Below are positions 1 to 6,770 of a stretch of 27,164 bases of DNA, piece after piece. This stretch comes from SVTX01 sp045653805 (GTDB lineage: Bacteria; Bacillota; Clostridia; Oscillospirales; CAG-272), in contig JAZOMF010000099.1 of NCBI GenBank assembly GCA_045653805.1, positions 1 to 27,164 on the forward strand. Reading direction: 5' to 3'. How positions within the stretch are numbered: position 1 is the first letter of the stretch; each line of letters begins with the position of its first letter. The notes under the pieces were generated by a model. It made no database searches. It was not told the DNA's origin and saw only the letters and a program-made list of their open reading frames with translations. Position numbers and translations under genes: made by a program.

Positions 1-210
1 AGTATTACAAGAGAAACGCTCCCTATGTATATCGGAGTTAAGGACGCTGTGAGAATGGGCATCACCCGAAACAGCTTTTACACGCTAACCCACCGTGACA
101 ATGACTTTGTGGTGGAGATTGGCGGCAGAGTTTATCTCGACAGAGATAATTTGCTTGCTTGGCTCGACCAAGGCGGCGACAAGAAGAACAACAGAAAGGA
201 TAAGGAATAA
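1..210 (+). CDS. Excisionase-like helix-turn-helix protein, 5' partial
   Basis: A small DNA-binding protein of the excisionase/MerR-like winged HTH type, expected to bend att DNA and bias the adjacent integrase towards excision. The visible motif runs from VKDAVRMGITRNSFY through the wing segment VVEIGGRVYLDRDNLLAWL, which is typical of xis-like HTH_17 proteins. The reading frame is open to the first base of the window. The domain normally begins a few residues before VKDA, and residues TLP are read upstream of the first ATG (position 25), so the true start is probably outside the window. The ATG at 25 has only a weak purine stretch before it. The gene ends 3 bp before the integrase start, so the two are surely co-transcribed. 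Confidence 0.65.
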   Translation, partial: SITRETLPMYIGVKDAVRMGITRNSFYTLTHRDNDFVVEIGGRVYLDRDNLLAWLDQGGDKKNNRKDKE

Positions 211-213
211 GCT

Positions 214-1434
214 ATGGCAAATAAGAAGAATACCGCTAAAGGCAAGGTTTCCAATGGTATGGGAAGCATCCGCAAGAGAAGCAACGGCAGTTACGAGGTA
301 CGCTATACCGAGGGATTTGACCTTTCGGGCAAGCAAATTCAGCGTAGCAAGAGCTTCAAGACCGAAAAAGAAGCAAACGAGTTTAGAATTAAAACGCTTA
401 ACCAAATCAACGAGGGTACATATGTGTCACCCAATCAAATGCCATTTAAGGAATGGGCAATATTCTATCTCAATCACCACACATCAAGTCTTAAGGATTT
501 GACAAAGAAATCCTACGAGGATCGTTTGAGATTACACATTATCCCTGCTATTGGGAATGTAAAGCTCTGCAAACTGACCTCTTTTGTAGTGCAGGACTTT
601 GTGGATGGTCTTGGTCGCAAAACGGATAACCGTGATGCTCTTTCTCCCAAAACAATCAAATGTATTCACGGCGTTTTACACAAGGTACTCAACAAAGCAG
701 TTAGCTTGGGATATTTACCGAAAAACCCTGCAGATGGTTGCACGTTGCCCAAAGTAAATCTACCAGATATCGAGCCTCTTTCTGACAGCAAAACCGTAGA
801 GTTTCTAAAAGCTATCAAAGGCGACAAATATGAGCAAGTTTATATGCTTGCCTTATTCATGGGGCTTCGTCAAGGTGAAATTTTGGGATTGGCTTGGGAT
901 TGCATCAACTGGGAGAAAAATATTATTACAGTTAAGCGGCAGCTAATTAGAACTCGCAAGTGTGAGATTATACAAGTTAATAACGACAAGAAATACAAGC
1001 TTGATTCTGTCAAGGATATAGACCCTCGATACATATGCGTTGATGATGAGATTATGGACATTTTCCGTACTCGTCTTGAAGAACAGAACGAGCAAAGAAA
1101 AAAGGCGAAAGACCTTTGGTGGGAGCCTATCCCAAATCTTGTTTTTGAAAACGAATTTGGAACTAACTTCGCTCACGCTACCGTCCGAAAACACTTTAAG
1201 AAAATTGTTGCTGAGATTGGATTACCAGAAGAACGCTTCCATAATTTGCGACACAATTATGCCGCAAAAGCACTTGAAAGTGGTGATGATGTAAAGATTG
1301 TGCAATCAAACCTCGGTCACGCCACATCGAATTTTACCTTGAAAGTATATGCTCACATAACCGAAGAAGGACAAATAAGAAGTGCAAAGCGTATGAATGA
1401 CCGCATTAAAAATCTTAAAGAGCTTATGGCTTAA
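214..1434 (+). CDS. int: Tyrosine site-specific integrase (Tn916/phage type)
   Basis: Tyrosine recombinase of 406 residues that would integrate and excise the element by strand exchange at att sites. Domains in order: an N-terminal arm-binding AP2-like segment (about residues 15-70, GSIRKRSNGSYEVRY), a SAM-like core-binding domain (about 75-175), and a catalytic domain (185-390). The catalytic set is visible: R219 in MGLRQGEILGL, H343 and R346 in FHNLRHNYAAKAL, H369 in LGHATSNFT, and the nucleophile Y379 in KVYAHI. Full length with all key residues present, so probably active. It lies immediately downstream of the xis-like gene and is followed by a terminator and a tRNA-Ser 3' end, which is the expected target arrangement. 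Confidence 0.93.
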   Translation: MANKKNTAKGKVSNGMGSIRKRSNGSYEVRYTEGFDLSGKQIQRSKSFKTEKEANEFRIKTLNQINEGTYVSPNQMPFKEWAIFYLNHHTSSLKDLTKKSYEDRLRLHIIPAIGNVKLCKLTSFVVQDFVDGLGRKTDNRDALSPKTIKCIHGVLHKVLNKAVSLGYLPKNPADGCTLPKVNLPDIEPLSDSKTVEFLKAIKGDKYEQVYMLALFMGLRQGEILGLAWDCINWEKNIITVKRQLIRTRKCEIIQVNNDKKYKLDSVKDIDPRYICVDDEIMDIFRTRLEEQNEQRKKAKDLWWEPIPNLVFENEFGTNFAHATVRKHFKKIVAEIGLPEERFHNLRHNYAAKALESGDDVKIVQSNLGHATSNFTLKVYAHITEEGQIRSAKRMNDRIKNLKELMA

Positions 1435-1438
1435 GATA

Positions 1439-1482
1439 AGACCGTACACATCAAAACAGATGTTGTGCGGTCTTTCTTTTTA
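1439..1482 (+). terminator. Intrinsic terminator after int
   Basis: Stem AGACCGTACA...TGTGCGGTCT (one mismatch) with a short AT-rich loop region and a tail TTCTTTTTAT, starting 5 bp after the integrase stop codon. Confidence 0.8.
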
Positions 1483-1634
1483 TATGGGATTTGCTCATAC
1501 AAAATCCCTTACGATTTTTACGAAATCTGAATACAGGAGAGCTGTGGCTTCAGAAATCGAGAAAAATTGCCCGATTTTGCCCATTTTGTGTGTTTCCGCA
1601 GACAAATAAGACGAATAGGACGGCGGCACACAAA

Positions 1635-1657
1635 TTCAAATCTCTCCTTCTCCGCCA
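1635..1657 (+). repeat. tRNA-Ser 3'-end-like sequence, probable att site copy 1
   Basis: Reads as the 3' quarter of a tRNA: T-loop TTCAAAT (1635-1641), 3' T-stem CTCTC (1642-1646), 3' acceptor CTTCTCC (1647-1653), discriminator G (1654) and CCA (1655-1657). An acceptor strand CTTCTCC (partner GGAGAAG) and G73 fit tRNA-Ser. The bases 5' of the T-loop do not pair with CTCTC, so this is only the 3' end, as expected of an attachment site. The segment 1638-1659 is repeated exactly at 1878-1899. The tRNA-like layout is seen directly; the att role is inferred. Confidence 0.65.
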
Positions 1658-1660
1658 ACG

Positions 1661-1689
1661 AAAAGGACACCAAAGGGTGTCCTTTTTTC
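1661..1689 (+). terminator. Terminator hairpin after att copy 1
   Basis: GGACACC (1665-1671), loop, GGTGTCC (1676-1682), then six T. The stem can extend outward, because GCCAACGAAAA before it pairs with TTTTCGTTGGC after it, so the CCA end of the tRNA-like copy is locked in a long hairpin reaching about 1696. Confidence 0.75.
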
Positions 1690-1790
1690 GTTGGCGCGGA
1701 GAAATTTGACGAGCGCGCCGCGTAGCGGCACGAGAGGGAGAAGTCACCCACGCCGCCGGTGGCGGATGAAGTGGGGGACTTCGAGTGGCA

Positions 1791-1846
1791 GCAACTTAGA
1801 TTTCTTCAACTAAGCGCTAGCGAGGGCAGAAGAAATCTTTAGTTGC
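1791..1846. repeat. Imperfect inverted repeat between the two att copies
   Basis: GCAACTTAGATTTCTTC (1791-1807) pairs with GAAGAAATCTTTAGTTGC (1829-1846) with one bulged base. It lies in the 220-bp segment between the two tRNA-like ends. No convincing ORF is seen in this segment; it also contains short GC-rich palindromes (for example around GCCGCCGGTGGC, 1752-1763). Confidence 0.5.
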
Positions 1847-1877
1847 AACAGTGCAACGGAACGCCTGCGTTCCTAGA

Positions 1878-1897
1878 AAATCTCTCCTTCTCCGCCA
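1878..1897 (+). repeat. tRNA-Ser 3'-end-like sequence, probable att site copy 2
   Basis: Contains the last T-loop bases AAAT, CTCTC, acceptor CTTCTCC, G and CCA (1895-1897). It matches copy 1 over 22 bases (1878-1899) and is likewise followed at once by a terminator hairpin. The copies are 240 bp apart in the same orientation, so the segment between them may be a small remnant left by a second integration event. Confidence 0.6.
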
Positions 1898-1899
1898 AC

Positions 1900-1937
1900 A
1901 AAAAAGGAACTTTTGTCTACCAAAAGTTCCTTTTTTG
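1900..1937 (+). terminator. Terminator hairpin after att copy 2
   Basis: Perfect 16-bp stem AAAAAAGGAACTTTTG / CAAAAGTTCCTTTTTT (1900-1915 and 1921-1936) with loop TCTAC. The same hairpin type follows att copy 1, as expected for tRNA terminators carried with the target site. Confidence 0.8.
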
Positions 1938-1942
1938 TTTAT

Positions 1943-2108
1943 CCATTGCGAAAGCAATGGCATATCATCACGCTTTAGCGTGTATATCATCACCGAAGGT
2001 GCATATCATCAGCCGCAGGTTGCATCGCTTTCGCAATGATGATATACAACGCTCCGCATTGATGATATGCCGCAACAAGTTGCGGATGATATACAAGGCT
2101 TCGCCTTG
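1943..2108. repeat. Comb of eight short hairpins with ATATCAT / ATGATAT linkers
   Basis: Eight small palindromes follow one another: 1943-1960 (CCATTGC/GCAATGG), 1969-1982 (CACGC/GCGTG), 1991-2001 (CACC/GGTG), 2010-2022 (CAGCC/GGTTG), 2023-2038 (CATCGC/GCAATG, one mismatch), 2047-2061 (CAACGC/GCATTG, one mismatch), 2070-2085 (CCGCAAC/GTTGCGG) and 2094-2108 (CAAGGC/GCCTTG). The linkers are ATATCAT in the first half (1962-1968, 1984-1990, 2003-2009) and the reverse complement ATGATAT in the second half (2039-2045, 2062-2068, 2086-2092), so the whole array is also one large inverted repeat. There is no protein-coding pattern and no CRISPR-like spacing. Confidence 0.75.
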
Positions 2109-2134
2109 ATTTATTTACGAAAGTGTGATATAAT
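2106..2134 (+). promoter_or_regulatory. Sigma-A type promoter for the methyltransferase gene
   Basis: TTGATT (2106-2111), 17-bp spacer, TATAAT (2129-2134), about 39 bp before the start codon. The -35 box overlaps the last base pairs of the final hairpin of the comb (ending 2108), so that structure could affect promoter use. Confidence 0.65.
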
Positions 2135-2172
2135 AGACTCACCGAAAATCCAGAATTTGTAGGAGGTTATGT

Positions 2173-2823
2173 ATGCTTGAAAAAATGAGCGATTTCTTTG
2201 AAGCACGACTTGACGGATATGATGAGCATATGATGACCAACATTGAATCCGCAAACGAGTTCTATCCCTTTACAGCAAAACAATTGCCGACTTCCAAAAG
2301 CTGCCAAATACTTGATTTGGGATGTGGTACGGGATTGGAACTGCAAGAATATTATACTTTTAACCCAACAGCAAGGGTAACAGGAATAGATCTTTCGCAA
2401 GGAATGTTATCTGAACTCAAACGAAAATTTGTTGGCAAGGATATAACCTTGATACATGGATCATATTTTGATGTGCCTCTCGGCAAGAATGTTTTTGATG
2501 CCGCCGTATCAGTGGAAAGTCTGCATCATTTCGAAAAAGAAGAAAAGGTTGCGTTATACGCTAAACTACATACGGCATTAAAGAATGACGGTTACTTTAT
2601 CCTTACGGATTATTTTTCGCTATCCGACGAGGAAGAACAAATGCACAGACGGAATCTAATGTCTTTGAAAGAAGAACAAGGGATTGCGGATAATGAATTT
2701 TATCATTACGACACCCCACTTACTGTAAAACATGAAACAGAAGCACTTGCCCAAGCAGGCTTTTCATTAATTGAAGTGTTAAATAATTGGGGTGCAACTT
2801 ATACCATAAAAGCAGTTAAATGA
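2173..2823 (+). CDS. Class I SAM-dependent methyltransferase
   Basis: Protein of 216 residues with the Rossmann-type SAM-binding motif I ILDLGCGTG (residues 46-54), an acidic residue ending strand 2 (VTGIDLSQGM), and motif IV/V regions AAVSVESLHHF and GYFILTDYF. These place it in the Methyltransf_25/11 group; the substrate (small molecule or other) cannot be told. The start is set by AGGAGG at 2161-2166, 6 nt before the ATG at 2173; an ATG at 2169 stops after three codons. It stands alone behind its own promoter and ahead of a bidirectional terminator, just outside the probable att sites, so it may be accessory cargo or the edge of the host backbone. Confidence 0.85.
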   Translation: MLEKMSDFFEARLDGYDEHMMTNIESANEFYPFTAKQLPTSKSCQILDLGCGTGLELQEYYTFNPTARVTGIDLSQGMLSELKRKFVGKDITLIHGSYFDVPLGKNVFDAAVSVESLHHFEKEEKVALYAKLHTALKNDGYFILTDYFSLSDEEEQMHRRNLMSLKEEQGIADNEFYHYDTPLTVKHETEALAQAGFSLIEVLNNWGATYTIKAVK

Positions 2824-2912
2824 ACCGTCAAATTCCAATTTGTTGAGCAGCTTTCCGGTGTACCTTTTGCTGTTCTTACCCACATTTACACACCTTTTTA
2901 CTGGTTTTTCGC

Positions 2913-2952
2913 AAAAAATAAAGGGTAGCATCAGCTACCCTTTATTTTTTTT
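2913..2952. terminator. Bidirectional terminator between convergent genes
   Basis: Perfect 17-bp stem AAAAAATAAAGGGTAGC / GCTACCCTTTATTTTTT (2913-2929 and 2934-2950) with loop ATCA, and T-runs on both strands. It serves the methyltransferase (plus) and the nuclease-like gene (minus). Confidence 0.85.
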
Positions 2953-2957
2953 TGTTT

Positions 2958-3827
2958 TTACTTATCCTCAAGTACTCTATACGCCCCGGCTCTGCCGATT
3001 TTACCTGACTCCTCGAAAAAACCAAGGAAAACAAGGGTTTTAACGATAGAATAGGCATCTCTGCCGCGGATTCCCGAGGCGCGGGAATAGTCCTTTACGC
3101 AAAAGGTGTCGGGCAGAGAGTCGGGAACGAAGCATTTATAATCCTCGGCGCTCTTAAACACCTGCGCGCGCAAGAGGGAAACGGGAATAAGCTCGTATTT
3201 TTGATATTTCGGTCGGCGGCGAGCGTCCTTGACTGCGTTTTTCTTATATTGCTCTGCCTCCATCATAAGAAGCACTAGAGAAAACCTCGGATTCCCGATG
3301 AAATCGCGAAGATAGTAAAGCTCGCCTGCGATATCGGTAAATTTCCCCTTTTTGGGTGACTTCTGCCGTCTTTCTATGTTTCCCGACTTGGCGCTTATGT
3401 AATTTATCCACTTTGTTTCGGCAATCGGGTGAATTACCACTATATTGTAGGCGGTGTTTTCAAGGATCCACTCTATTTTCGCCTTGAGTGGTGAAAATGT
3501 CCCTGTTTGTATTTCAAAAATAGTGTCTCCGCCCAAAACGTCGGCTACAAATCGGCGTTTTTTCGTTTTGTTATCATTTACGTCATCATCACGATCTATA
3601 CATAGCGCACTCCCGTCGATCTTTATTTCGTGTTTTCCTTCGTCGGGGCATATAAAGCGCTTGATTGCGGCGTGCATCTGCTTTTCACCCAGCGTTCCGA
3701 TGCCGTCGAATTCCTCGCTCTCATCAAGCCTGCAGGATTCGCTCAGCACTTCAAGAACGATCTTTCTAAATCGGAAAGTGTCGCTCTCTGCCAGATTAAA
3801 TATGGAATTTGTGTCCTTTGTTTGCAT
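2958..3827 (-). CDS. Predicted PD-(D/E)xK-like nuclease with C-terminal winged helix
   Basis: Protein of 289 residues, function not recognised with certainty. A plausible restriction-endonuclease-like core is visible: a conserved Glu in LGEKQMHAAIK (E48), Asp in FVADVLGG (D96), and E-x-Q in IFEIQTGTF (E105, Q107), followed by K115 in LKAKIEW. This is the E...D...ExQ/K pattern of the PD-(D/E)xK superfamily. The last ~50 residues (VKDYSRASGIRGRDAYSIVK...YRVL) look like a winged helix that could bind DNA. The start is ATG at 3827, with GAAAGGTGA ten bases upstream and a promoter at 3887-3914 lying downstream of the earlier in-frame start. It has its own promoter and terminator, and no partner methylase or antitoxin is adjacent. 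The nuclease call is inference from spacing of residues. Confidence 0.6.
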   Translation of the reverse strand: MQTKDTNSIFNLAESDTFRFRKIVLEVLSESCRLDESEEFDGIGTLGEKQMHAAIKRFICPDEGKHEIKIDGSALCIDRDDDVNDNKTKKRRFVADVLGGDTIFEIQTGTFSPLKAKIEWILENTAYNIVVIHPIAETKWINYISAKSGNIERRQKSPKKGKFTDIAGELYYLRDFIGNPRFSLVLLMMEAEQYKKNAVKDARRRPKYQKYELIPVSLLRAQVFKSAEDYKCFVPDSLPDTFCVKDYSRASGIRGRDAYSIVKTLVFLGFFEESGKIGRAGAYRVLEDK

Positions 3828-3886
3828 AAAAAGGCGATCACCTTTCAAAATTTTTATAAATGAAATCGTTTTTTGAGTATAAACTA

Positions 3887-3914
3887 ATTTTATCACATTT
3901 TTGAAATTTGTCAA
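3887..3914 (-). promoter_or_regulatory. Sigma-A type promoter for the nuclease-like gene
   Basis: On the minus strand, TTGACA (3914-3909), 16-bp spacer, TAAAAT (3892-3887). It lies upstream of the ATG at 3827 and downstream of the longer in-frame start, so it decides the start codon. Confidence 0.65.
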
Positions 3915-4011
3915 CAACCGTTTCATTTATTGTTACTCATTAAAACCGAGTTTAAGCAGAAAATAATATAGCGGCAGAATACTGTTGCAATTAATAAAAG
4001 GAAGATGGGGC

Positions 4012-5085
4012 ATGGAAAATATCAATTTTAAAAAAAGAGGTCTGCGGGCGCTTTCCTTGATTCTGTGTGCGGCGATGATGCTTACCGTTTGCGTGAGTTT
4101 TGCAAGCATTAGTGTTTCTGCCGCAGAGGGGAATTATAAGGGAATCAAGCTCATTCCGGGTGGCGTTCCCTTTGGAGTTAAGTTCAGCACCGAGGGCGTT
4201 GTGGTGATTGGATTTAGCGACCTTGACGGATTATCAAAAACGCAAAACCCAGCCTACGTGGCAGGACTTCGACCTAAGGATATAATAACGAAGATAAACG
4301 GCAGAGAGATAGAGGGAGCAAGTGACCTGACGCGTGAGATAGAAAACAGCGGCGGCAGGGAAATAAGCCTGACTTATACCAGGCAAGGCGGTGCAAAGAC
4401 GGTCAGACTCAAGCCGGTTTATTCAAAAGGTGAGGGCAAATACAAGACGGGAATCTGGGTTCGTGACAGTGGAGCGGGAATTGGAACTGTCACCTATATA
4501 GTTCCCGAAACAGGCGAATTTGGCGGTCTGGGTCACGGAATTTGCGATGGCGAGAGCGGTGAGCTCGTGCCTATGAGCAGGGGCGTTGTTACCGACGTTA
4601 AGATCAGCACCATCAAAAAGGGAGTTGTTGGAACTCCCGGTGAGATAAAGGGGTATTTTGGAACCGATAAGTGCGGTAGCTTGAAGTGTAATACCGAGTG
4701 CGGAGTTTTCGGTGCGTTTTCAAAGATACCCGAGGGCTTGGGAAATGCGATGCCTATATGTACGAAGGACAAGGTGAAAAACGGAGAGGCAGAGATAATG
4801 TGCACTCTTGACGAGAGCGGCAGACAAAGCTACAAGATTGAAATTTCGGCAATTAATCGAAACGCGGAGGGTTCAAAGTGCTTTGTTGTAAAGGTTACCG
4901 ATCCAAGACTCATCGAAAAAACCGGCGGCATTATTCAAGGTATGAGTGGGTCTGTAATTTGCCAAAACGGCAAGATAGTTGGAGCTGTAACTCACGTTAT
5001 GATCAACGATCCCACCGTGGGATACGGAATATTTATTGAAAATATGCTTGCCGCAGCGGAGGTTTCTGCAAAAACGGCAGCGTGA
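4012..5085 (+). CDS. spoIVB: SpoIVB-type S55 serine peptidase with PDZ domain
   Basis: Sporulation protease, 357 residues. In Bacillus it is secreted from the forespore into the intermembrane space and triggers pro-sigma-K processing through the SpoIVF complex. Visible parts: an N-terminal signal/anchor (about residues 9-37, ALSLILCAAMMLTVCVSFAS), a PDZ domain (about 80-135, AGLRPKDIITKINGREI), and the S55 peptidase domain. By alignment to the B. subtilis enzyme the catalytic set is H175 in GGLGHGI, D297 in KVTDPRL and S312 in IQGMSGSVI, so it should be active. The start is ATG at 4012 with AAAGGAAG about 7 nt upstream; an in-frame TTG 27 bp earlier is unlikely. In many Firmicutes spoIVB sits between recN and spo0A; neither is here. 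Confidence 0.92.
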   Translation: MENINFKKRGLRALSLILCAAMMLTVCVSFASISVSAAEGNYKGIKLIPGGVPFGVKFSTEGVVVIGFSDLDGLSKTQNPAYVAGLRPKDIITKINGREIEGASDLTREIENSGGREISLTYTRQGGAKTVRLKPVYSKGEGKYKTGIWVRDSGAGIGTVTYIVPETGEFGGLGHGICDGESGELVPMSRGVVTDVKISTIKKGVVGTPGEIKGYFGTDKCGSLKCNTECGVFGAFSKIPEGLGNAMPICTKDKVKNGEAEIMCTLDESGRQSYKIEISAINRNAEGSKCFVVKVTDPRLIEKTGGIIQGMSGSVICQNGKIVGAVTHVMINDPTVGYGIFIENMLAAAEVSAKTAA

Positions 5086-5087
5086 TA

Positions 5088-5124
5088 AAAAAGGCAATAC
5101 CACAAAACGTGATATTGCCTTTTT
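5088..5124 (+). terminator. Terminator after spoIVB
   Basis: AAAAAGGCAATA pairs with TATTGCCTTTTT across a 13-nt loop, starting 3 bp after the stop codon. Transcripts of the convergent Xre-type gene may also be stopped here. Confidence 0.8.
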
Positions 5125-5157
5125 GTTGATGATGGTGTGCGATCGAACCGCTTATAC

Positions 5158-5400
5158 TCACTCAAGTCCTAAAAGCCAGTTTACCGAAACCTTTAAAATA
5201 CGCGACAGCTCTCTTAATTCGTAGTCTGCCACAAACCTTGTTCCAATCTCAATACGCGAAATGCTGTCACGCTCCATAATTATCCCCGCGATCTGAAGCT
5301 GAGCGGCAAGATCGCTTTGTGTCAAGCGGTGGCGGCAACGGGCTTCGTGCACTCTGTCGCCACAAATGTTCTTTTTTCCGTTGTAATCGTAAATTTTCAT
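5158..5400 (-). CDS. Xre/Cro-CI family DNA-binding regulator
   Basis: An 80-residue single-domain helix-turn-helix protein. The HTH is visible as RLTQSDLAAQLQIAGIIMER followed by SISRIEIGTRFVADYELREL, and the tail SVNWLLGLE is typical of small Cro/CI-type regulators. The start is ATG at 5400 with GGAG about 8 nt upstream. It is convergent with spoIVB and divergent from the SPFH/zinc-ribbon gene at 5520, with which it shares a 119-bp control region carrying two copies of TCAGAATTT. It is therefore the obvious candidate regulator of that cluster and of itself; this is inferred from position only. Confidence 0.85.
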   Translation of the reverse strand: MKIYDYNGKKNICGDRVHEARCRHRLTQSDLAAQLQIAGIIMERDSISRIEIGTRFVADYELRELSRILKVSVNWLLGLE

Positions 5401-5439
5401 ATTTTTTTCTCCAAAATTCGATAAAGTTCAGAATTTGTC

Positions 5440-5468
5440 TTGACTTTAGCATATTTAGAGTGTATAAT
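5440..5468 (+). promoter_or_regulatory. Promoter of the SPFH/zinc-ribbon cluster with flanking repeats
   Basis: TTGACT (5440-5445), 17-bp spacer, TATAAT (5463-5468). The 9-mer TCAGAATTT occurs at 5428-5436, just before the -35, and again at 5480-5488, just after the probable start site, 52 bp apart. This is a layout expected of repressor operators. Confidence 0.75.
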
Positions 5469-5519
5469 TGTGTTAAAGATCAGAATTTATGCTGAAATTT
5501 TAAAATAAGGAGAAAAAAT

Positions 5520-6701
5520 ATGGCAATTATTGACGTGATAAAATATGAAGGCGATAACAGTACCTTTATATGGAAGCACCCAAGCGAGGATTTCAGTACA
5601 AAATCGCAGTTGATAGTGCATGAATCGCAAGAAGCAATATTTTTTAAAGATGGTAAAGCATTGGATGCCTTCTCGGCAGGAAAATATACGCTTGATACAA
5701 AAAATATTCCGATACTCAGTAAGCTTGTAAATATTCCCTTCGGCGGAGAATCGCCCTTCCACTGTGAGGTCTATTTTATCAACAAGACCGAGCAGATGGC
5801 TATAAGGTGGGGAACAGATAGCAGGGTGCAGTACATAGAACCCACGTATAAGTTTCCGCTTTCCATCGGAGCATCGGGCGAAATGTCTCTGAGTGTTGCT
5901 GATGCTAAAAAGCTTCTCATCAATCTCGTGGGAACAGAGGCGGTTCTTGACAGGCAAAAGCTTGTATCCTATTTCAGAGCAGTCCTTATGACCAAGGTTA
6001 AAACCTATATGGCTCAGACCATGAGACAGAATGCCATCAGCATTTTTGAAATCGACGAGCGACTTGAGGAATTCTCTTATGATCTGAAAGAAAAGCTCGC
6101 ACCCGATTTTCTTGAATACGGTATAAACCTAACCCGCTTTTTCGTTACTACTGTGGTGAAGCCCGAGGGCGATTCCCAGTATGAAAAATTTAAGGATCTG
6201 TATTTCCGCCAGTATGCCGACATTGCCGAGGCGAAGCTGAAGCAGCAGACCGCGATCATTGACGCACAGACCGAGGCACAAAGGGTGGTTATTGATTCTC
6301 AGGCTCAGGCGACCAAGCGCGCGCAAGAGGGATATACCTATCAGCAGGAGCGCGGCTTTGACGTGGCTCAGGACGCGGCTCGCAACGAGGCATCGGGACA
6401 GTTTTCAAATATGGGAATCGGTCTTGGAATGATGGCAGGCGTAGGCGGTGGAATCGCCAATATGGTTGGCGGCGCGGTGAATACGGCTTTTGACGGTGTT
6501 AATACCCAACCCGTAGGAGCAGGTGTTTCAAATGCTCCGTCCGCTTTCTGCGAAAATTGCGGAGCGAAGCTTACCCCTGGTGCGGTCTTCTGTGATGAGT
6601 GCGGCACCAAGGTAGCTGTGGATGAAAATAAGTGCTCCAATTGCGGATATGAATTTGAACGACCCGGAAAATTCTGTCCTAAGTGCGGAGCTAAACGATA
6701 A
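5520..6701 (+). CDS. SPFH-domain protein with C-terminal double zinc ribbon (YdjI-like)
   Basis: Protein of 393 residues resembling the SPFH/virion-core-like proteins typified by B. subtilis YdjI. Residues 1-230 form the SPFH-like part (MAIIDVIKYEGD..., KYTLDTKNIPILSKLVNIPFGG, FEIDERLEEF). A charged helical stretch follows (about 225-290, rich in Ala, Gln, Glu and Arg), then a Gly/Met-rich hydrophobic hinge (about 300-330), then two zinc ribbons (CENCGAKL...CDECG and CSNCGYEF...CPKCG). SPFH proteins usually form oligomeric membrane-associated scaffolds; YdjI is co-transcribed with the membrane-stress protein PspA in Bacillus. AAGGAG lies about 8 nt before the ATG. First gene of a run of four plus-strand genes that mostly carry Cys motifs, divergent from the Xre-type regulator. 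Confidence 0.85.
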   Translation: MAIIDVIKYEGDNSTFIWKHPSEDFSTKSQLIVHESQEAIFFKDGKALDAFSAGKYTLDTKNIPILSKLVNIPFGGESPFHCEVYFINKTEQMAIRWGTDSRVQYIEPTYKFPLSIGASGEMSLSVADAKKLLINLVGTEAVLDRQKLVSYFRAVLMTKVKTYMAQTMRQNAISIFEIDERLEEFSYDLKEKLAPDFLEYGINLTRFFVTTVVKPEGDSQYEKFKDLYFRQYADIAEAKLKQQTAIIDAQTEAQRVVIDSQAQATKRAQEGYTYQQERGFDVAQDAARNEASGQFSNMGIGLGMMAGVGGGIANMVGGAVNTAFDGVNTQPVGAGVSNAPSAFCENCGAKLTPGAVFCDECGTKVAVDENKCSNCGYEFERPGKFCPKCGAKR

Positions 6702-6770
6702 TAATTAAACCGATTTACCCTATATAAACGTATCCCAACAAACACAAAATGCAATTGAAAGGAAATAATT

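Larger units (their letters stand above)
1..1657. mobile_element. Right end of an integrative element (xis-int-att)
   Basis: An excisionase-like gene, a tyrosine integrase 3 bp downstream, a terminator, and then a sequence matching the 3' end of a tRNA-Ser (1635-1657) form the usual end module of an integrative element that targets a tRNA gene. The remainder of the element, and probably the intact tRNA-Ser, should lie to the left, outside the window. A second tRNA-like end at 1878-1897 means the boundary could instead be there. The gene order is seen directly; the element boundary is inferred. Confidence 0.6.

Noticed and set aside
1518..1751. 77-codon minus-strand frame across att copy 1
   Set aside because: It is the translated tRNA-like end and terminator; there is no ribosome site, and such frames arise repeatedly from tRNA 3' ends.
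1943..2108. CRISPR-like array
   Set aside because: Units are 20-24 bp, the linkers are 7-8 bp and the variable parts are palindromes; no repeat-spacer geometry and no cas genes.
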